DNA of 64,000 nt from JAYZQT01 sp036136335 (GTDB lineage Bacteria > Pseudomonadota > Alphaproteobacteria > MPNO01 > UBA830), in the NCBI GenBank assembly GCA_036136335.1, contig JAYZQT010000056.1, positions 1 to 64,000 on the forward strand, read 5' to 3'. The position numbers and the translations under genes were made by a program. Positions 18,214-27,354 of this stretch are shown here, piece after piece; position 1 is the first letter of the stretch; the number at the start of each line of letters is the position of its first letter. The notes beneath the pieces are model-generated. The model ran no database searches and was not told the DNA's origin. It worked only from the letters and a program-made list of their open reading frames with translations.

Positions 18214-19200
18214 ATGAACGGAATTCCAATCGTCGATATCGGCGCATTCGAAACCGGCCACACAAAAACCCGTTGCACAATTGCTGCTGAGATTGCGCAG
18301 GCGGTTGAGGGGATAGGTTTCTTGACCGTAACCGGCCACGGGGTTCCGGTGCCGGTAATTGAGAATATGAAGCGGGGCGCTTGGGAATTTTTCGGTCTAC
18401 CTGTTGCCACCAAGAAGCGTTGTCTAGATCAATCAATGTCATTGAACCGCGGCTATACCCCGTTTGCCAGCGAGCACAATGGTTCATCCGGTGGCATAAA
18501 GGCCCCGGCTGACCTGCGCGAAGGCTTTATTTTTGGACCTTTCGACCGGCCTGATGACCCCTACCATAATGGTCCGGAAGCCGCCTTTGCCTATCAGCCC
18601 AATATCTGGCCGGATTCGGTGCCTGGGCTCGAAGGGATTTTCAAGACCTATTTCCGGGCAGTGGAGCAATTAAACACTCGGTTATTGAAGGTGTTTGCCC
18701 ATGCACTCAATCTGCAAAACGAATTCTTTCTCGATAAGTTTGACCGACATGCAAGTGTCGTAAGGTTGTTGCATTACCCCTCGCAAGGTTCTGATCCGAC
18801 TGATGGACAGTTACGTTGCGGCGCTCACACTGATTTTGGTTCGCACACCATCCTTCTTGTTGACGACAGCCCCGGTGGACTTCAGGTCCAAACCCGCGAG
18901 GGTGTGTGGCTCGATGTTTTGCCACCGGCGGGATCATTTGTCGTCAATATCGGGGATCTGATGATGGTGTGGACCAACGACCGCTGGCGTTCAAACCTGC
19001 ACAGGGTTATTAACCCGCCAGCAAAATTGCGAGGGCGGGCTGCGCGTCTGTCGATCGCATTTTTTGTTCACCCCAATCGGGATGCAACGATTGAATGTAT
19101 CCCGACCTGCCTTGTGGATGGCGAAGAGATCCGGCATGTGCCGGTTCTGGCGGGAGATCACCGGCAGAAGCAGGTCACAAAGGTCACTGCGGGTCTTTAA
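18214..19200 (+). CDS. Isopenicillin N synthase family Fe(II)/2OG dioxygenase
   Basis: A 328-residue non-haem iron oxygenase of the IPNS/ACC-oxidase/gibberellin-oxidase family. An N-terminal DIOX_N part (IPIVDIGAFETG, then TGHGVPV) precedes the jelly-roll core with Fe ligands H205 and D207 in GAHTDFGSHT and H263 in NLHRVINPP. The co-substrate Arg is in RLSIAFFVHP (about residue 283). A GAGGAACC ribosome-binding site precedes the ATG. It should hydroxylate or desaturate a small molecule; the substrate is unknown. A paralogue of the same family is at 46055-47026. Confidence 0.9.
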   Translation: MNGIPIVDIGAFETGHTKTRCTIAAEIAQAVEGIGFLTVTGHGVPVPVIENMKRGAWEFFGLPVATKKRCLDQSMSLNRGYTPFASEHNGSSGGIKAPADLREGFIFGPFDRPDDPYHNGPEAAFAYQPNIWPDSVPGLEGIFKTYFRAVEQLNTRLLKVFAHALNLQNEFFLDKFDRHASVVRLLHYPSQGSDPTDGQLRCGAHTDFGSHTILLVDDSPGGLQVQTREGVWLDVLPPAGSFVVNIGDLMMVWTNDRWRSNLHRVINPPAKLRGRAARLSIAFFVHPNRDATIECIPTCLVDGEEIRHVPVLAGDHRQKQVTKVTAGL

Positions 19201-19479
19201 GGGACTGGCGAAATACTAATTTTGCCGGCCCAAAAGACCGCCTAACTCCGCGTAACCAGCCACCGCGCCACAATACACCAGATCAAGGCGTTCTCGGGTA
19301 ACCACAGGAAAAACATGTCGACGGGTACTGCACAAAGACGGCACGAATGACACTAAATTTTGCAGTTCAAAAGGGATTACCCGGAAAATCGGGAAGGCTG
19401 ACAGGATATACCGTTACTGCTGTCCACCTGCCCATCGGTGGGTTAGTGTCAGGGTTTATTACAAAAAATGGGGGATTTC

Positions 19480-19827
19480 ATGACACTTAAACACATTCAG
19501 CCCGGAGACTGGAATAGCCGGGCAGTAATTCATAATGGCTTCATCAGTATGTCGGGTATCGTTGCTGATGACAGATCAGCTGGCATGCGAGAGCAGACAG
19601 CGGAGGTCCTTTCCAAGATTGATGCCATTCTCTCGGATGCCGGGGCTGACAAGACAACAATAATAAATGCAGTTGTCTATGTCTCCGACATGAACCGGAA
19701 AGACGAGATGAACGAGGCGTGGATGGCCTGGATGGGGACCCACAAACCTCCAGCGAGGGCCTGTGTAGGCGTAACCCTTACGCCCGGGACGTTGGTCGAA
19801 ATAATGTGTCAGGCGGTTCAAAAATAG
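19480..19827 (+). CDS. RidA family protein
   Basis: A 115-residue member of the RidA/YjgF/UK114 family, small trimeric proteins that hydrolyse reactive 2-iminoacids or 2-aminomuconate-type intermediates. The key arginine region PPARACVGVTL and the following LVEIMCQAV with Glu are present, so deaminase chemistry is possible. I start at the ATG at 19480, which has GGGGGA five nt upstream, rather than the ATG at 19468. The 280 nt before it holds no gene. It lies near a much larger triple-Rid protein, convergent to it. Confidence 0.85.
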   Translation: MTLKHIQPGDWNSRAVIHNGFISMSGIVADDRSAGMREQTAEVLSKIDAILSDAGADKTTIINAVVYVSDMNRKDEMNEAWMAWMGTHKPPARACVGVTLTPGTLVEIMCQAVQK

Positions 19828-20007
19828 TCACCGGTCGCGGCGTGTTCGATACCTTGTAAAAGTCGGGCCTTGGTTTACGAGTATTTGTTGCCACCAAAAT
19901 CAGCCGGAAGAACACCCCTGACGATACTAAGAATGGGAAAATCAACAGGTAACCAATGATGTAAAAACCCGGTCTTTCAGCATGTTTTTACCCCTGTCCT
20001 TCGGGTT

Positions 20008-21312
20008 TTATGGGGCATAGACCCAGATATCCATCAATAGGGTAGCAGCCGGCACCGGCAGGGGATGCGGCACGTGGACGGCGCTGAACGGTAACGGTGT
20101 ATCGGGAAGGTGCTTTTGCCATGTACGGTAAACTGGGTAAAATTCGGAAATATCGGTGTGGAACTGCTGAATGCGCACAGCATTACTGAGTGAGGTCCCT
20201 GCGACGCTGCACAGCTTTTCCGCGTTTGAGATGATGCACTCGGCCTGGGTTGCGGCGCTGGATGAGAACCATGGCTGACCAGGGTCGGTCCTGGCGTCTG
20301 CCACCAGCCCATCCTCGTCGATTGCCATCAGGCCTGAAAGAAACAGCAGGTCACCCGCTCTCACGGCCTGCGGCTGCCGGCGGAATCCCGGAAACACACC
20401 TGCTTCGATCTGCTGTTTGGATGTCGCGGCACCCGTTTTGAGAGCAAGAACGTTTATCTCGATCGTGCCATCTATCGGGGCAAGCCCCTCCGTGGCGCAG
20501 GGGATGATCGACAACGCCGGCCCATTTTCTGAAAAATGCTCCAACCATGCCTCGTTAAACGCGGAGTAATCCTCAGGGTCGGTCAGGTAGACCTGGACTT
20601 TGACGATTTCATCGAGTGTAGAACCGGCCAGTTCAAGGGACGGCTTGATGCGTTGGGTGATGATGAACTCGGTCTCCAGTTTAATTGGCTGACCGCCCCA
20701 CTGCATGCCCTGTTCGACGCGGGCCGCTTCGGCTATCACGTTGCGGCGCTTCTCGTCACCCATAGCCATCGAAGTAACTCCGGGCAAAAACACAAAATCA
20801 CCTACCGTTAGGGCCGGCGAATACCCCGATGTTGGCCGACCCGCGAGCACTGGATTGCTGAGGTGTTCCGGCTGGAAACCATCGGATGGAACCACGGCGA
20901 TAGCCTGCAGGTTTATGTCAGCGCCAGGGAGGACAAAACCCTTCTCTACGATGGAGGTTGACGGTGGGATAAGCGTCCCGAATCGTTTCCGCCGTGTCGC
21001 CTGATAGGGTGGCACCGCATTGACTGTGGTATAGTATTGGTCGGTGCGAACGATGTTACCCAAACCAGTTCCACCCTCCATCAGAACCGCCTCGATATGA
21101 TCAAAGATTAGTGCCATCTCTTTTTCACGTTTGGGAAGACCAGCATGTGGGGCCTTTTCGTGTATAACGTCAGGGGATATACCGTTTTGAAAATCCTGGG
21201 CCATATGTCCGGAGGCAAACACCCAACGACCGGCCCTTACACCCTGAGCGTAATGCACATTACCCCTGCCGAGGGTAACCGGCAGCAGCGGTACAATTTG
21301 TTTGTCGTCCAT
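20008..21312 (-). CDS. Protein with three fused RidA-like domains
   Basis: 434 residues that divide into three Rid-fold units. One is at about 10-140 (VRAGRWVFASGHMAQD up to INLQAIAVVP), one at about 155-285 (VGDFVFLPGVTSMA up to GTIEINVLAL) and one at about 305-434 (VRAGDLLFLSGLMAID up to the C terminus). Each repeat has the strand motif ending in a hydrophobic SG or PG and the later helix pattern LGNIVRTDQYYTT, LDEIVKVQVYLTD, LSNAVRIQQFHTD. At the place of the catalytic RidA Arg the repeats show PSTSIV, ALSIIP and PFSAVH, so all three lack it. One chain could thus mimic the usual trimer. It follows the BVMO gene on the same strand, 203 nt away. Function unknown. Confidence 0.82.
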   Translation of the reverse strand: MDDKQIVPLLPVTLGRGNVHYAQGVRAGRWVFASGHMAQDFQNGISPDVIHEKAPHAGLPKREKEMALIFDHIEAVLMEGGTGLGNIVRTDQYYTTVNAVPPYQATRRKRFGTLIPPSTSIVEKGFVLPGADINLQAIAVVPSDGFQPEHLSNPVLAGRPTSGYSPALTVGDFVFLPGVTSMAMGDEKRRNVIAEAARVEQGMQWGGQPIKLETEFIITQRIKPSLELAGSTLDEIVKVQVYLTDPEDYSAFNEAWLEHFSENGPALSIIPCATEGLAPIDGTIEINVLALKTGAATSKQQIEAGVFPGFRRQPQAVRAGDLLFLSGLMAIDEDGLVADARTDPGQPWFSSSAATQAECIISNAEKLCSVAGTSLSNAVRIQQFHTDISEFYPVYRTWQKHLPDTPLPFSAVHVPHPLPVPAATLLMDIWVYAP

Positions 21313-21515
21313 GGCTAAATCCCGCTTATGTTTTAATCTGTCAAAATTATTCTAACTGTTTCAGTCTGTTTCGGAGAGATGTTTTCGTCTGCGCCCTGAT
21401 TCAGGACCAACTTTCTGTCTGTCTCCGGATATGCAGAAAAAGTTTTAAGCAGACGAGCCACGGTTTTTTTATAAAAGCGGGAGATCGAGGTTATGTTTGC
21501 GCGACAGGAGCTGGC

Positions 21516-23120
21516 TTATTGCGCTCTGAGTTCAAACCCCTCGTAACCTGCTATTGCGACAGCCGCACATTTTTCCCGGTAAGCCGGCATGCCACCGATA
21601 TAGGGCATAAAAACCCGCGGCTTCCCGGGTACATTGGCGCCGAGGTACCATGAACTGCAGTCATAACGAAGCGTTTTTAAGGCAACCTCATTGCCATGTG
21701 CCACCCAATTGTTCTGCGCTTTGAGGTTTGGCTCGATTTCCCGGATTTTCTCGCTATTCATGTAATCAATGCATTCGGCAATCCACTCCACGTGATGTTC
21801 AATCGTCGGCAGCATATTGGAGAGTACGGACGGACTGCCGGGTCCGGTTATCGTGAACAGGTTGGGAAAACCGTTCGTCATGAGCCCGAGGTAGCTTTGT
21901 GGGCCCGCTTCCCATGCCTGGTTGAGAGTTTGCCCCTTGCGGCCTTGAATTTCGATGCGGCTTAGCGAACCTGTCATTGCGTCAAAACCTGTCGCAAGGA
22001 CGAGATCGTCGAGTGCATATTCAACGTCTTCTGAAACAAGGCCTTCGGTTGTCATTCTCTCGACACCAGCCTTTCCGAGCTGAACAAGGGTAACGTTGGG
22101 TCGATTGTAGGTTGAGTAATAGTCAGTACCGATACACAGTCGTTTGCAGCCAAGGATGTGATAAGGCAACAGTTTGTCTGCGGTTTCGCGATTACTTACT
22201 GTGCTCCGAATCTTGTCGCGGACGAATTCCTGTGCCCGTTTGTTGGCTTCTTCGCTGAAACCGAAATCGTTGAAAGTGAACTGAAAGCCAATGCCGCCAG
22301 CATTCCATGCAGTGTCCAATCGACTCCGGCATTCTTCTTCTGATACCGATAGTGCCGACTGATCATTCATGATTGCAGTAAAACCGCCGAACGTTTTTCG
22401 GGCAGCAGCCCTTATTTCTTGATAATTCGCCTTGATTTCAGCCTGTTCTTCGGGGCTCAGGGTCCGGTTTACGCTCTCCGTGACGTAGCTTGGAGTTCGT
22501 TGGAATACGGTCAGATGGCCTGCCTGCCTGGCTATTTCCTGAATGACCTGAACACCCGATGAACCAGTGCCAATCACACCAACCCGGCGATCTGTGAAAT
22601 CGACCGCCTGATGTGGCCAGCGGGCGGTATGAAAAACCCGACCGCCAAAATCTTTCATACCCAAAATTTCCGGCATGTTGGCAGCAGATAGACAGCCGCT
22701 TGCCATAATGCAGAACTTTGCGGTGATGTGGTCATTCGAATCTGTAGTCATCCGCCAGCTGCCCGACTTGTTTTCAAACGCGGCCGACGTGACACGGGTT
22801 TTGAGGCGAATGTCTTCCCAGAGCCCAAACCTGTCAGCGATATGGTTTGCGTAACGCAGTATCTCTGGCTGAGATGGGTAGCGTTCCGTCCATTCCCATT
22901 CCTGCTCCAGTTCTTCGTCAAACCCGTATGAATAAAACATGCTCTCGACATCGCAGCGGGCACCAGGATAGCGGTTCCAGTACCATGTGCCACCAACACC
23001 CGACGCTGCGTCTATCACTTTCGCAGAAAATCCCATCGTACGGAGTTTGTGGAGCATATAAAGGCCCGCAAAACCCGCACCAACAATTAGCGCATCGAGT
23101 TTAGGTTTTTTGTCTGTCAC
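21516..23120 (-). CDS. Baeyer-Villiger-type flavin monooxygenase
   Basis: A 534-residue FAD- and NADPH-dependent monooxygenase of the cyclohexanone-monooxygenase group, which converts ketones to esters or lactones. Seen: the FAD Rossmann motif IVGAGFAGLYMLHKL (residues about 12-26), GVGGTWYWNRYPGARCD, the BVMO fingerprint FGGRVFHTARWPH (FxGxxxHTxxWP) and the NADPH motif GVIGTGSSGVQVIQ. Full length. First gene of a probable pair with the triple-Rid gene downstream. Divergent from an MBL-fold gene across about 270 nt that carry both promoters and no other gene. Confidence 0.92.
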   Translation of the reverse strand: MTDKKPKLDALIVGAGFAGLYMLHKLRTMGFSAKVIDAASGVGGTWYWNRYPGARCDVESMFYSYGFDEELEQEWEWTERYPSQPEILRYANHIADRFGLWEDIRLKTRVTSAAFENKSGSWRMTTDSNDHITAKFCIMASGCLSAANMPEILGMKDFGGRVFHTARWPHQAVDFTDRRVGVIGTGSSGVQVIQEIARQAGHLTVFQRTPSYVTESVNRTLSPEEQAEIKANYQEIRAAARKTFGGFTAIMNDQSALSVSEEECRSRLDTAWNAGGIGFQFTFNDFGFSEEANKRAQEFVRDKIRSTVSNRETADKLLPYHILGCKRLCIGTDYYSTYNRPNVTLVQLGKAGVERMTTEGLVSEDVEYALDDLVLATGFDAMTGSLSRIEIQGRKGQTLNQAWEAGPQSYLGLMTNGFPNLFTITGPGSPSVLSNMLPTIEHHVEWIAECIDYMNSEKIREIEPNLKAQNNWVAHGNEVALKTLRYDCSSWYLGANVPGKPRVFMPYIGGMPAYREKCAAVAIAGYEGFELRAQ

Positions 23121-23394
23121 AATTAATTACCCCAGTGTTTCTCCCAATATTTTTAATTCGCAGGAAAATATTAGCAACCCCGTGCCCCGATCAGCACAGA
23201 CCCATCCCCGCACGCCACTTTCAGTTCTGGGGTGACCGCGCCGGCGTCAGTAACCAGATTACACTGGGGAAGGTATCGAGATTGAAGCGCATGGCTTGGA
23301 TGGACTTGTTAACAAACCAAACATAGAATTTTATGCCACCTTCGCCAGTCAAACATTTCGAGACACTGCAGCCCAGGAAAACCAGGAGGATTAC

Positions 23395-24411
23395 TTGAAC
23401 ATTCAAACACCCTTTACGGCCCCCGTGGTCGAACAGCTCGCGGTCCGGGTCGTGGTTGACTCGCATTACGAACGTTTTCTGCCCAAGGCAGCCCATTCAG
23501 TCGTCAATATTGAGCATGTTGGCAGTATTCCGGGACGGCAAATGACGACGTTGGCTGGCGAGTGGGGTTTGGCGCTACATCTGGAATCCGTTTCCGAGGG
23601 CGCAAGGGCACAGTACCTTCTCGACTTTGGCTATACTCCAGAAATTCTCAACCGTAATTTTAGCCTGCTGGATATTGAGCCCGGGCAGATTAATGGGTTA
23701 ATTCTGAGCCACGGCCATCGTGATCATTATGGCGGGCTCGGAGGTTTCGTAACTCACAATCGTGCTGTGATGCGCGACGATGTTTCACTGTTTGTCGGGG
23801 CGGATGAGGCATTCGACATCCGCTGGGTCAAGTCAAAGGTCCCGGGTCAGCCTGACGCAGATCCGGAGTTCGTATGCTGGGGCGCTCCAGATCGCACCTT
23901 GCTGAAGGCACAAAAAATAATACCGGTTTGCTGCGAAACTCCGAATGCCCTGGAAGGTGCTTTCACCACTGGGTATATTACTCGTGACACATTCGAGGAG
24001 GTCACCGGCGGCTCACTGGTTGAGCCTGCGGGACACTTTTCCGAGGCAGAGTTGAGCGGCGGCTTGCAGGAGGACAGCCATCCGGAAGAACACGCGACCT
24101 GTTACATCGTAAAAGGGCGTGGACTGGTGGTGATTTCTTCGTGTGGTCATGCCGGCATCATAAATTCAATTAAAACGGCAATGACAGTTTCCGGCATTGA
24201 CAAACTGCATGGCGTGGTCGGCGGCTTCCATCTAGGGACCGCAACGCCGGAATATATCTCGCACACGGTAGACGAGCTGGAGCGCCTGGACCCGGACGTA
24301 GTTATTCCCATGCATTGTACCGGGATGAATTTCATAGCGGCCATGCACGAGCGTATGCCTGACCGGCTGGTTACCTCGAACGTTGGGAGCCGATTCACTT
24401 TTGGAATTTAA
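23395..24411 (+). CDS. MBL-fold metallo-hydrolase, DHPPP-synthase-like subgroup
   Basis: A 338-residue metallo-beta-lactamase-fold protein with the dinuclear metal motif LILSHGHRDHYGGL (HxHxDH) and later His ligands in SSCGHAGIIN and PMHCTGMN. The arrangement recalls the archaeal and bacterial 7,8-dihydropterin-methyltransferase-like MBL group. The frame is open from 23296, but I place the start at TTG 23395 because AGGAGGA sits four to five nt upstream and the preceding codons look non-coding. The isochorismatase-family gene follows 60 nt downstream, so the two are probably co-transcribed. Substrate unknown (lactone or ester hydrolysis downstream of the BVMO is one possibility). Confidence 0.83.
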   Translation: MNIQTPFTAPVVEQLAVRVVVDSHYERFLPKAAHSVVNIEHVGSIPGRQMTTLAGEWGLALHLESVSEGARAQYLLDFGYTPEILNRNFSLLDIEPGQINGLILSHGHRDHYGGLGGFVTHNRAVMRDDVSLFVGADEAFDIRWVKSKVPGQPDADPEFVCWGAPDRTLLKAQKIIPVCCETPNALEGAFTTGYITRDTFEEVTGGSLVEPAGHFSEAELSGGLQEDSHPEEHATCYIVKGRGLVVISSCGHAGIINSIKTAMTVSGIDKLHGVVGGFHLGTATPEYISHTVDELERLDPDVVIPMHCTGMNFIAAMHERMPDRLVTSNVGSRFTFGI

Positions 24412-24471
24412 CACGACCCATATCACAACAAGTTACCCGCGCATTGTGCCTTCATGATAAAGGAACCTGAT

Positions 24472-25284
24472 ATGAACCCACCTAAAACCAAGCCGGCCAA
24501 ACCGGCTAGAACGCCAAAACCCAAATTGCTTGGAACCTGGCCAGCCAATCAATGGCTCGTGGGTCAGGATGAGGTGGATATGGCCGTGGCGCCCGTCCCA
24601 GTGCAACCGTTGACATTTGAGGCCCGGCCTCAACGCCTGACCGTTGATCTTGCCCGTTCGGCGCTGGTCGTGGTTGACATGCAAAATGACTTTTGCACGC
24701 CCGGTGGGTGGCTCGATTCATTGGGTGCCGATTTATCGCCTAATCGCGCGCCTATCAAGCCGTTGACCAGGCTGATTCCCGCACTGCGTCGGGCTGGCAT
24801 GCCCGTTATCTGGCTTAACTGGGGCAACCGCGCTGACCTGTTGAACCTCACTCCGGGAGACCTTCACATTTGTACACCGGCGGGACAGGGTATTGGCTTC
24901 GGAGATCCTCTGCCGGGAAGCGGAGCGAAGGTGCTCGAGAAGGATAGCTGGGCCGCGTGCGTAGTTGATGAGCTTGAACAGAAACCAAAAGACATCAGGG
25001 TAGACAAGCATCGGATGAGTGGATTCTGGGGTACGCAGTTAGATCCCATCCTGCGCAACATCGGTGTCAACTGTCTCCTGTTTTCTGGCGTAAACACCGA
25101 CGTGTGCGTAATGACAACACTTCAGGACGCGCAGTTTAACGGGTACGGATGCGTGATGATTGAGGATTGTTGTGGCACAACCAACCCACAATTCTGTGCT
25201 GACGCGGCAGTATGGCAGGTCGAGAACATATATGGCTTCGTGTCGGATTCGCACGAAATTATGTCTGGGCTCAAGGGAAACTGA
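24472..25284 (+). CDS. Cysteine hydrolase, isochorismatase family
   Basis: A 270-residue hydrolase with the isochorismatase-fold triad: Asp in VVVDMQNDF (D69), Lys in VDKHRMSGFWGT, and Cys in SGVNTDVCVMTT. A cis-peptide-like GVNTD precedes the Cys, as in nicotinamidase, maleamate amidase (NicF), N-carbamoylsarcosine amidase and biuret hydrolase. There is a proline- and lysine-rich N-terminal extension of about 55 residues. I start at ATG 24472, with AAAGGA seven nt upstream. An amide- or ureide-cleaving role is likely. It could supply a late amidase step to the NicX operon at 38 kb, but that is inference only. Confidence 0.87.
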   Translation: MNPPKTKPAKPARTPKPKLLGTWPANQWLVGQDEVDMAVAPVPVQPLTFEARPQRLTVDLARSALVVVDMQNDFCTPGGWLDSLGADLSPNRAPIKPLTRLIPALRRAGMPVIWLNWGNRADLLNLTPGDLHICTPAGQGIGFGDPLPGSGAKVLEKDSWAACVVDELEQKPKDIRVDKHRMSGFWGTQLDPILRNIGVNCLLFSGVNTDVCVMTTLQDAQFNGYGCVMIEDCCGTTNPQFCADAAVWQVENIYGFVSDSHEIMSGLKGN

Positions 25285-25289
25285 TCGGT

Positions 25290-25335
25290 GACCGGGCTAC
25301 AATATTAGCCGGATTTCACTGGTTTGTTTTTGCGT
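25290..25335 (+). terminator. Possible weak terminator after the isochorismatase-type gene
   Basis: CCGGGCT at 25292-25298 can pair with AGCCGG at 25307-25312 with one bulged base, followed after ten bases by TTTGTTTTTG. The T-run is not directly at the stem, so this is a weak candidate. It lies in the gap between convergent genes. Confidence 0.2.
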
Positions 25336-25460
25336 GATGTTCGTGACTGATGGATCTGAAAGGTTCTTGATCTGTCGCTACCTGGAGTAATTCACCGATT
25401 GCGGGGTGGCGCCGATATCAATGGTTTGGGGATGAACGTAGGAAATGATATGCCGAGTTT

Positions 25461-26360
25461 TCAAAGATCGATTCGCATAAGATCATGAGCCATTCGTAAT
25501 TCACCAGACCAGTTTTTGCGGATGTCAGATACCATTTCTTCCATCAATTGCGGTCCCATTAATTCCACCGGCATATGTTTGGACATTAACTCGCGTACTA
25601 CCGGGCGGTTTGAATCAAAATTGCCAAAATGGGTTGCAATCAGACTTCCAACATTGGATTTGGTGGCAATCTTTCCCAGTTCGGTGGGACTGGTATGGGC
25701 CCACGTGCCGATGCCCGCTTTTGACCGAAAATCTATTGCCGACTGGGTAAATGTGCATTCATGAATCAATAAATTGGCCCCCTGTGCTAGCTCTATTAGC
25801 CGGTCGCAGGGTGCGGTATCCCCGGAAAAGACAACAGACTTTCCATCCGCGCTATCGAGCCGTAACCCGAAACAGGGTGAAATTTCTCTTGGGATATGCT
25901 CCACGTAACAGGCCGATACCCTTACGAATTTATCTTCGAAAATCACACCCGGCTTCATTTCACGTACATCTGCGTTCAGTGCCTGCATATTGGCCTGGCG
26001 TTGGGGGTACTGCACCCGTGCTTCAATATCCTTTCGATAGGCACCAGTTTTCGGTGACATGAGCGATTCCACGAAATCCGAAGTACCAATTGGACCAATT
26101 ACGACAGGGGGTTCCTGACGATTAGACATCCAAGTCGTGATCATGAAATAGGGAAAATCTGCTATGTGATCGTAATGAAGATGAGACAGAAAAACGTGCC
26201 CGACGGCAGCCGGGTTCACGTTGGCTGCCACAATCTGGTTGGTTGCACCGTGACCACAATCGAAGAGGTAATGTTCGTTACCTGTGGAGATCAAGATTCC
26301 GGAATCGTGGCGGTCCGGGTTAGGCATGGCAGCACTGGTACCCAACATGATTATTCTCAT
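25461..26360 (-). CDS. MBL-fold hydrolase, RNase Z/arylsulfatase-like
   Basis: A 299-residue metallo-beta-lactamase-fold protein of the RNase Z-like group: MRIIMLGTSAAMPNPDRHDS at the start, the metal motif FLSHLHYDHIADFP, SGDTAPCDRLIEL (Asp ligand) and a late His in IATHFGNFD. These proteins hydrolyse phosphodiesters or other small esters. A longer frame reaches 26453, but it runs through the TRAP-permease relic, so I start at ATG 26358-26360. No ribosome-binding site is obvious. Convergent with the isochorismatase gene; downstream of the Liv operon on the same strand but separated by a relic. Confidence 0.83.
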   Translation of the reverse strand: MRIIMLGTSAAMPNPDRHDSGILISTGNEHYLFDCGHGATNQIVAANVNPAAVGHVFLSHLHYDHIADFPYFMITTWMSNRQEPPVVIGPIGTSDFVESLMSPKTGAYRKDIEARVQYPQRQANMQALNADVREMKPGVIFEDKFVRVSACYVEHIPREISPCFGLRLDSADGKSVVFSGDTAPCDRLIELAQGANLLIHECTFTQSAIDFRSKAGIGTWAHTSPTELGKIATKSNVGSLIATHFGNFDSNRPVVRELMSKHMPVELMGPQLMEEMVSDIRKNWSGELRMAHDLMRIDL

Positions 26361-26365
26361 AACAA

Positions 26366-26572
26366 CTAACCCACAAATTTTGCCGCTTGCTTGGCGCGAA
26401 CTTCCCTGAAAATTAACAGTACGGCAACCAGAGCACCAGTTATGTCGGTCCATATGCCCATTTCCACGGCGTTGGCCGGGATCATCAACAACACCCCGGC
26501 TAAAATGAACATCAGGCGATGAAGCAAATCGAGTGGTCTGTCTATTGTGAGAGGCAGATACGAAATTTTTGA
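26366..26572 (-). pseudogene. C-terminal remnant of a TRAP-type transporter permease
   Basis: This 68-codon open stretch has no start codon and lies directly behind an in-frame TGA. It translates to LTIDRPLDLLHRLMFILAG, then VLLMIPANAVEMGIWTDITG, then a last hydrophobic helix and REVRAKQ, ending at TAG. The pattern (RPL, amphipathic helix, AG-LL-P, a D-xxG turn, final helix) is that of the extreme C terminus of fused TAXI-type TRAP permeases. The rest of the permease is absent; LivF of the ABC operon ends just upstream. Confidence 0.45.
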
Positions 26573-26640
26573 TCAGTCCATCACCGTAACCCGATTAGCG
26601 ATCTATCCGCCCGCTGTGTCAGATCATTGCCCTTGCGGTT

Positions 26641-27354
26641 TCAGATTCCGAGATAAGCCTGCTTTATGGAATCGTCCGTCAGAAGTTGTGCACCCGTGCC
26701 GGACAACACGACGCGACCATTTTCCATCACATAGGCCTGGTCAGCAATTTCGAGCGTCGAACGGATATCCTGTTCCACGATGAATACGGTCACGCCGCTG
26801 TCACGCACCCGAACCACCGTCTCGAATAGAAGCTGCGAAATAGCCGGCGCCAGTCCCAGGCTAGGTTCATCAAGGAGCAGCATGGTTGGTTCCGACATCA
26901 GGCCGCGCGCCAAGGCCAGCATTTGCTGTTCGCCACCCGAGAGAGTTTCGCCATGCTGATTGCGTCGCTCGCGCAGCCTTGGGAACAGTTTAAACATCTT
27001 TTCCAAATTGGCATCGGTTCGGGTTCGGGCGCGGGTCACGAATGCACCGACCCGCAGGTTCTGTTCGACCGTAAAATCCGGGAAAATCATGCGCCCCTCC
27101 GGCACAAGTGAAATACCCAATGCGACACGCTGGTCGGCAGGTTGGTCGCCGATCTCGACGTCAGCGAACTGAATATCCCCCGCACTATGATGCAACAATC
27201 CGGAAATTGTCCGCATCAGTGTCGTCTTGCCCGCTCCGTTGCTGCCGACCAACGCTGTAATAGATCCTTCTTTCACCCGCAATGCGACGTCGTGCAGTAC
27301 CTTGACCTCCCCATAGCCCGCTGACAGTTTTCGAATTTCAAGCAGCACCGTCAT
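26641..27354 (-). CDS. livF: Branched-chain-type ABC transporter ATP-binding protein LivF
   Basis: A 237-residue ATPase of the HAAT (Liv) importer family. Walker A is GSNGAGKTTLM (about residues 38-48), the Q-loop lies in SLVPEGRMIFPDFTVEQNL, the ABC signature is LSGGEQQMLALARGL, and Walker B is MLLLDEPSLGLAP with an H-loop replaced by FIVEQDI as usual in LivF. Overlaps livG by 4 nt. Last gene of the 12-gene catabolic operon. Together with LivG it powers uptake through LivH/LivM, probably of the pathway substrate rather than an amino acid. Confidence 0.92.
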   Translation of the reverse strand: MTVLLEIRKLSAGYGEVKVLHDVALRVKEGSITALVGSNGAGKTTLMRTISGLLHHSAGDIQFADVEIGDQPADQRVALGISLVPEGRMIFPDFTVEQNLRVGAFVTRARTRTDANLEKMFKLFPRLRERRNQHGETLSGGEQQMLALARGLMSEPTMLLLDEPSLGLAPAISQLLFETVVRVRDSGVTVFIVEQDIRSTLEIADQAYVMENGRVVLSGTGAQLLTDDSIKQAYLGI

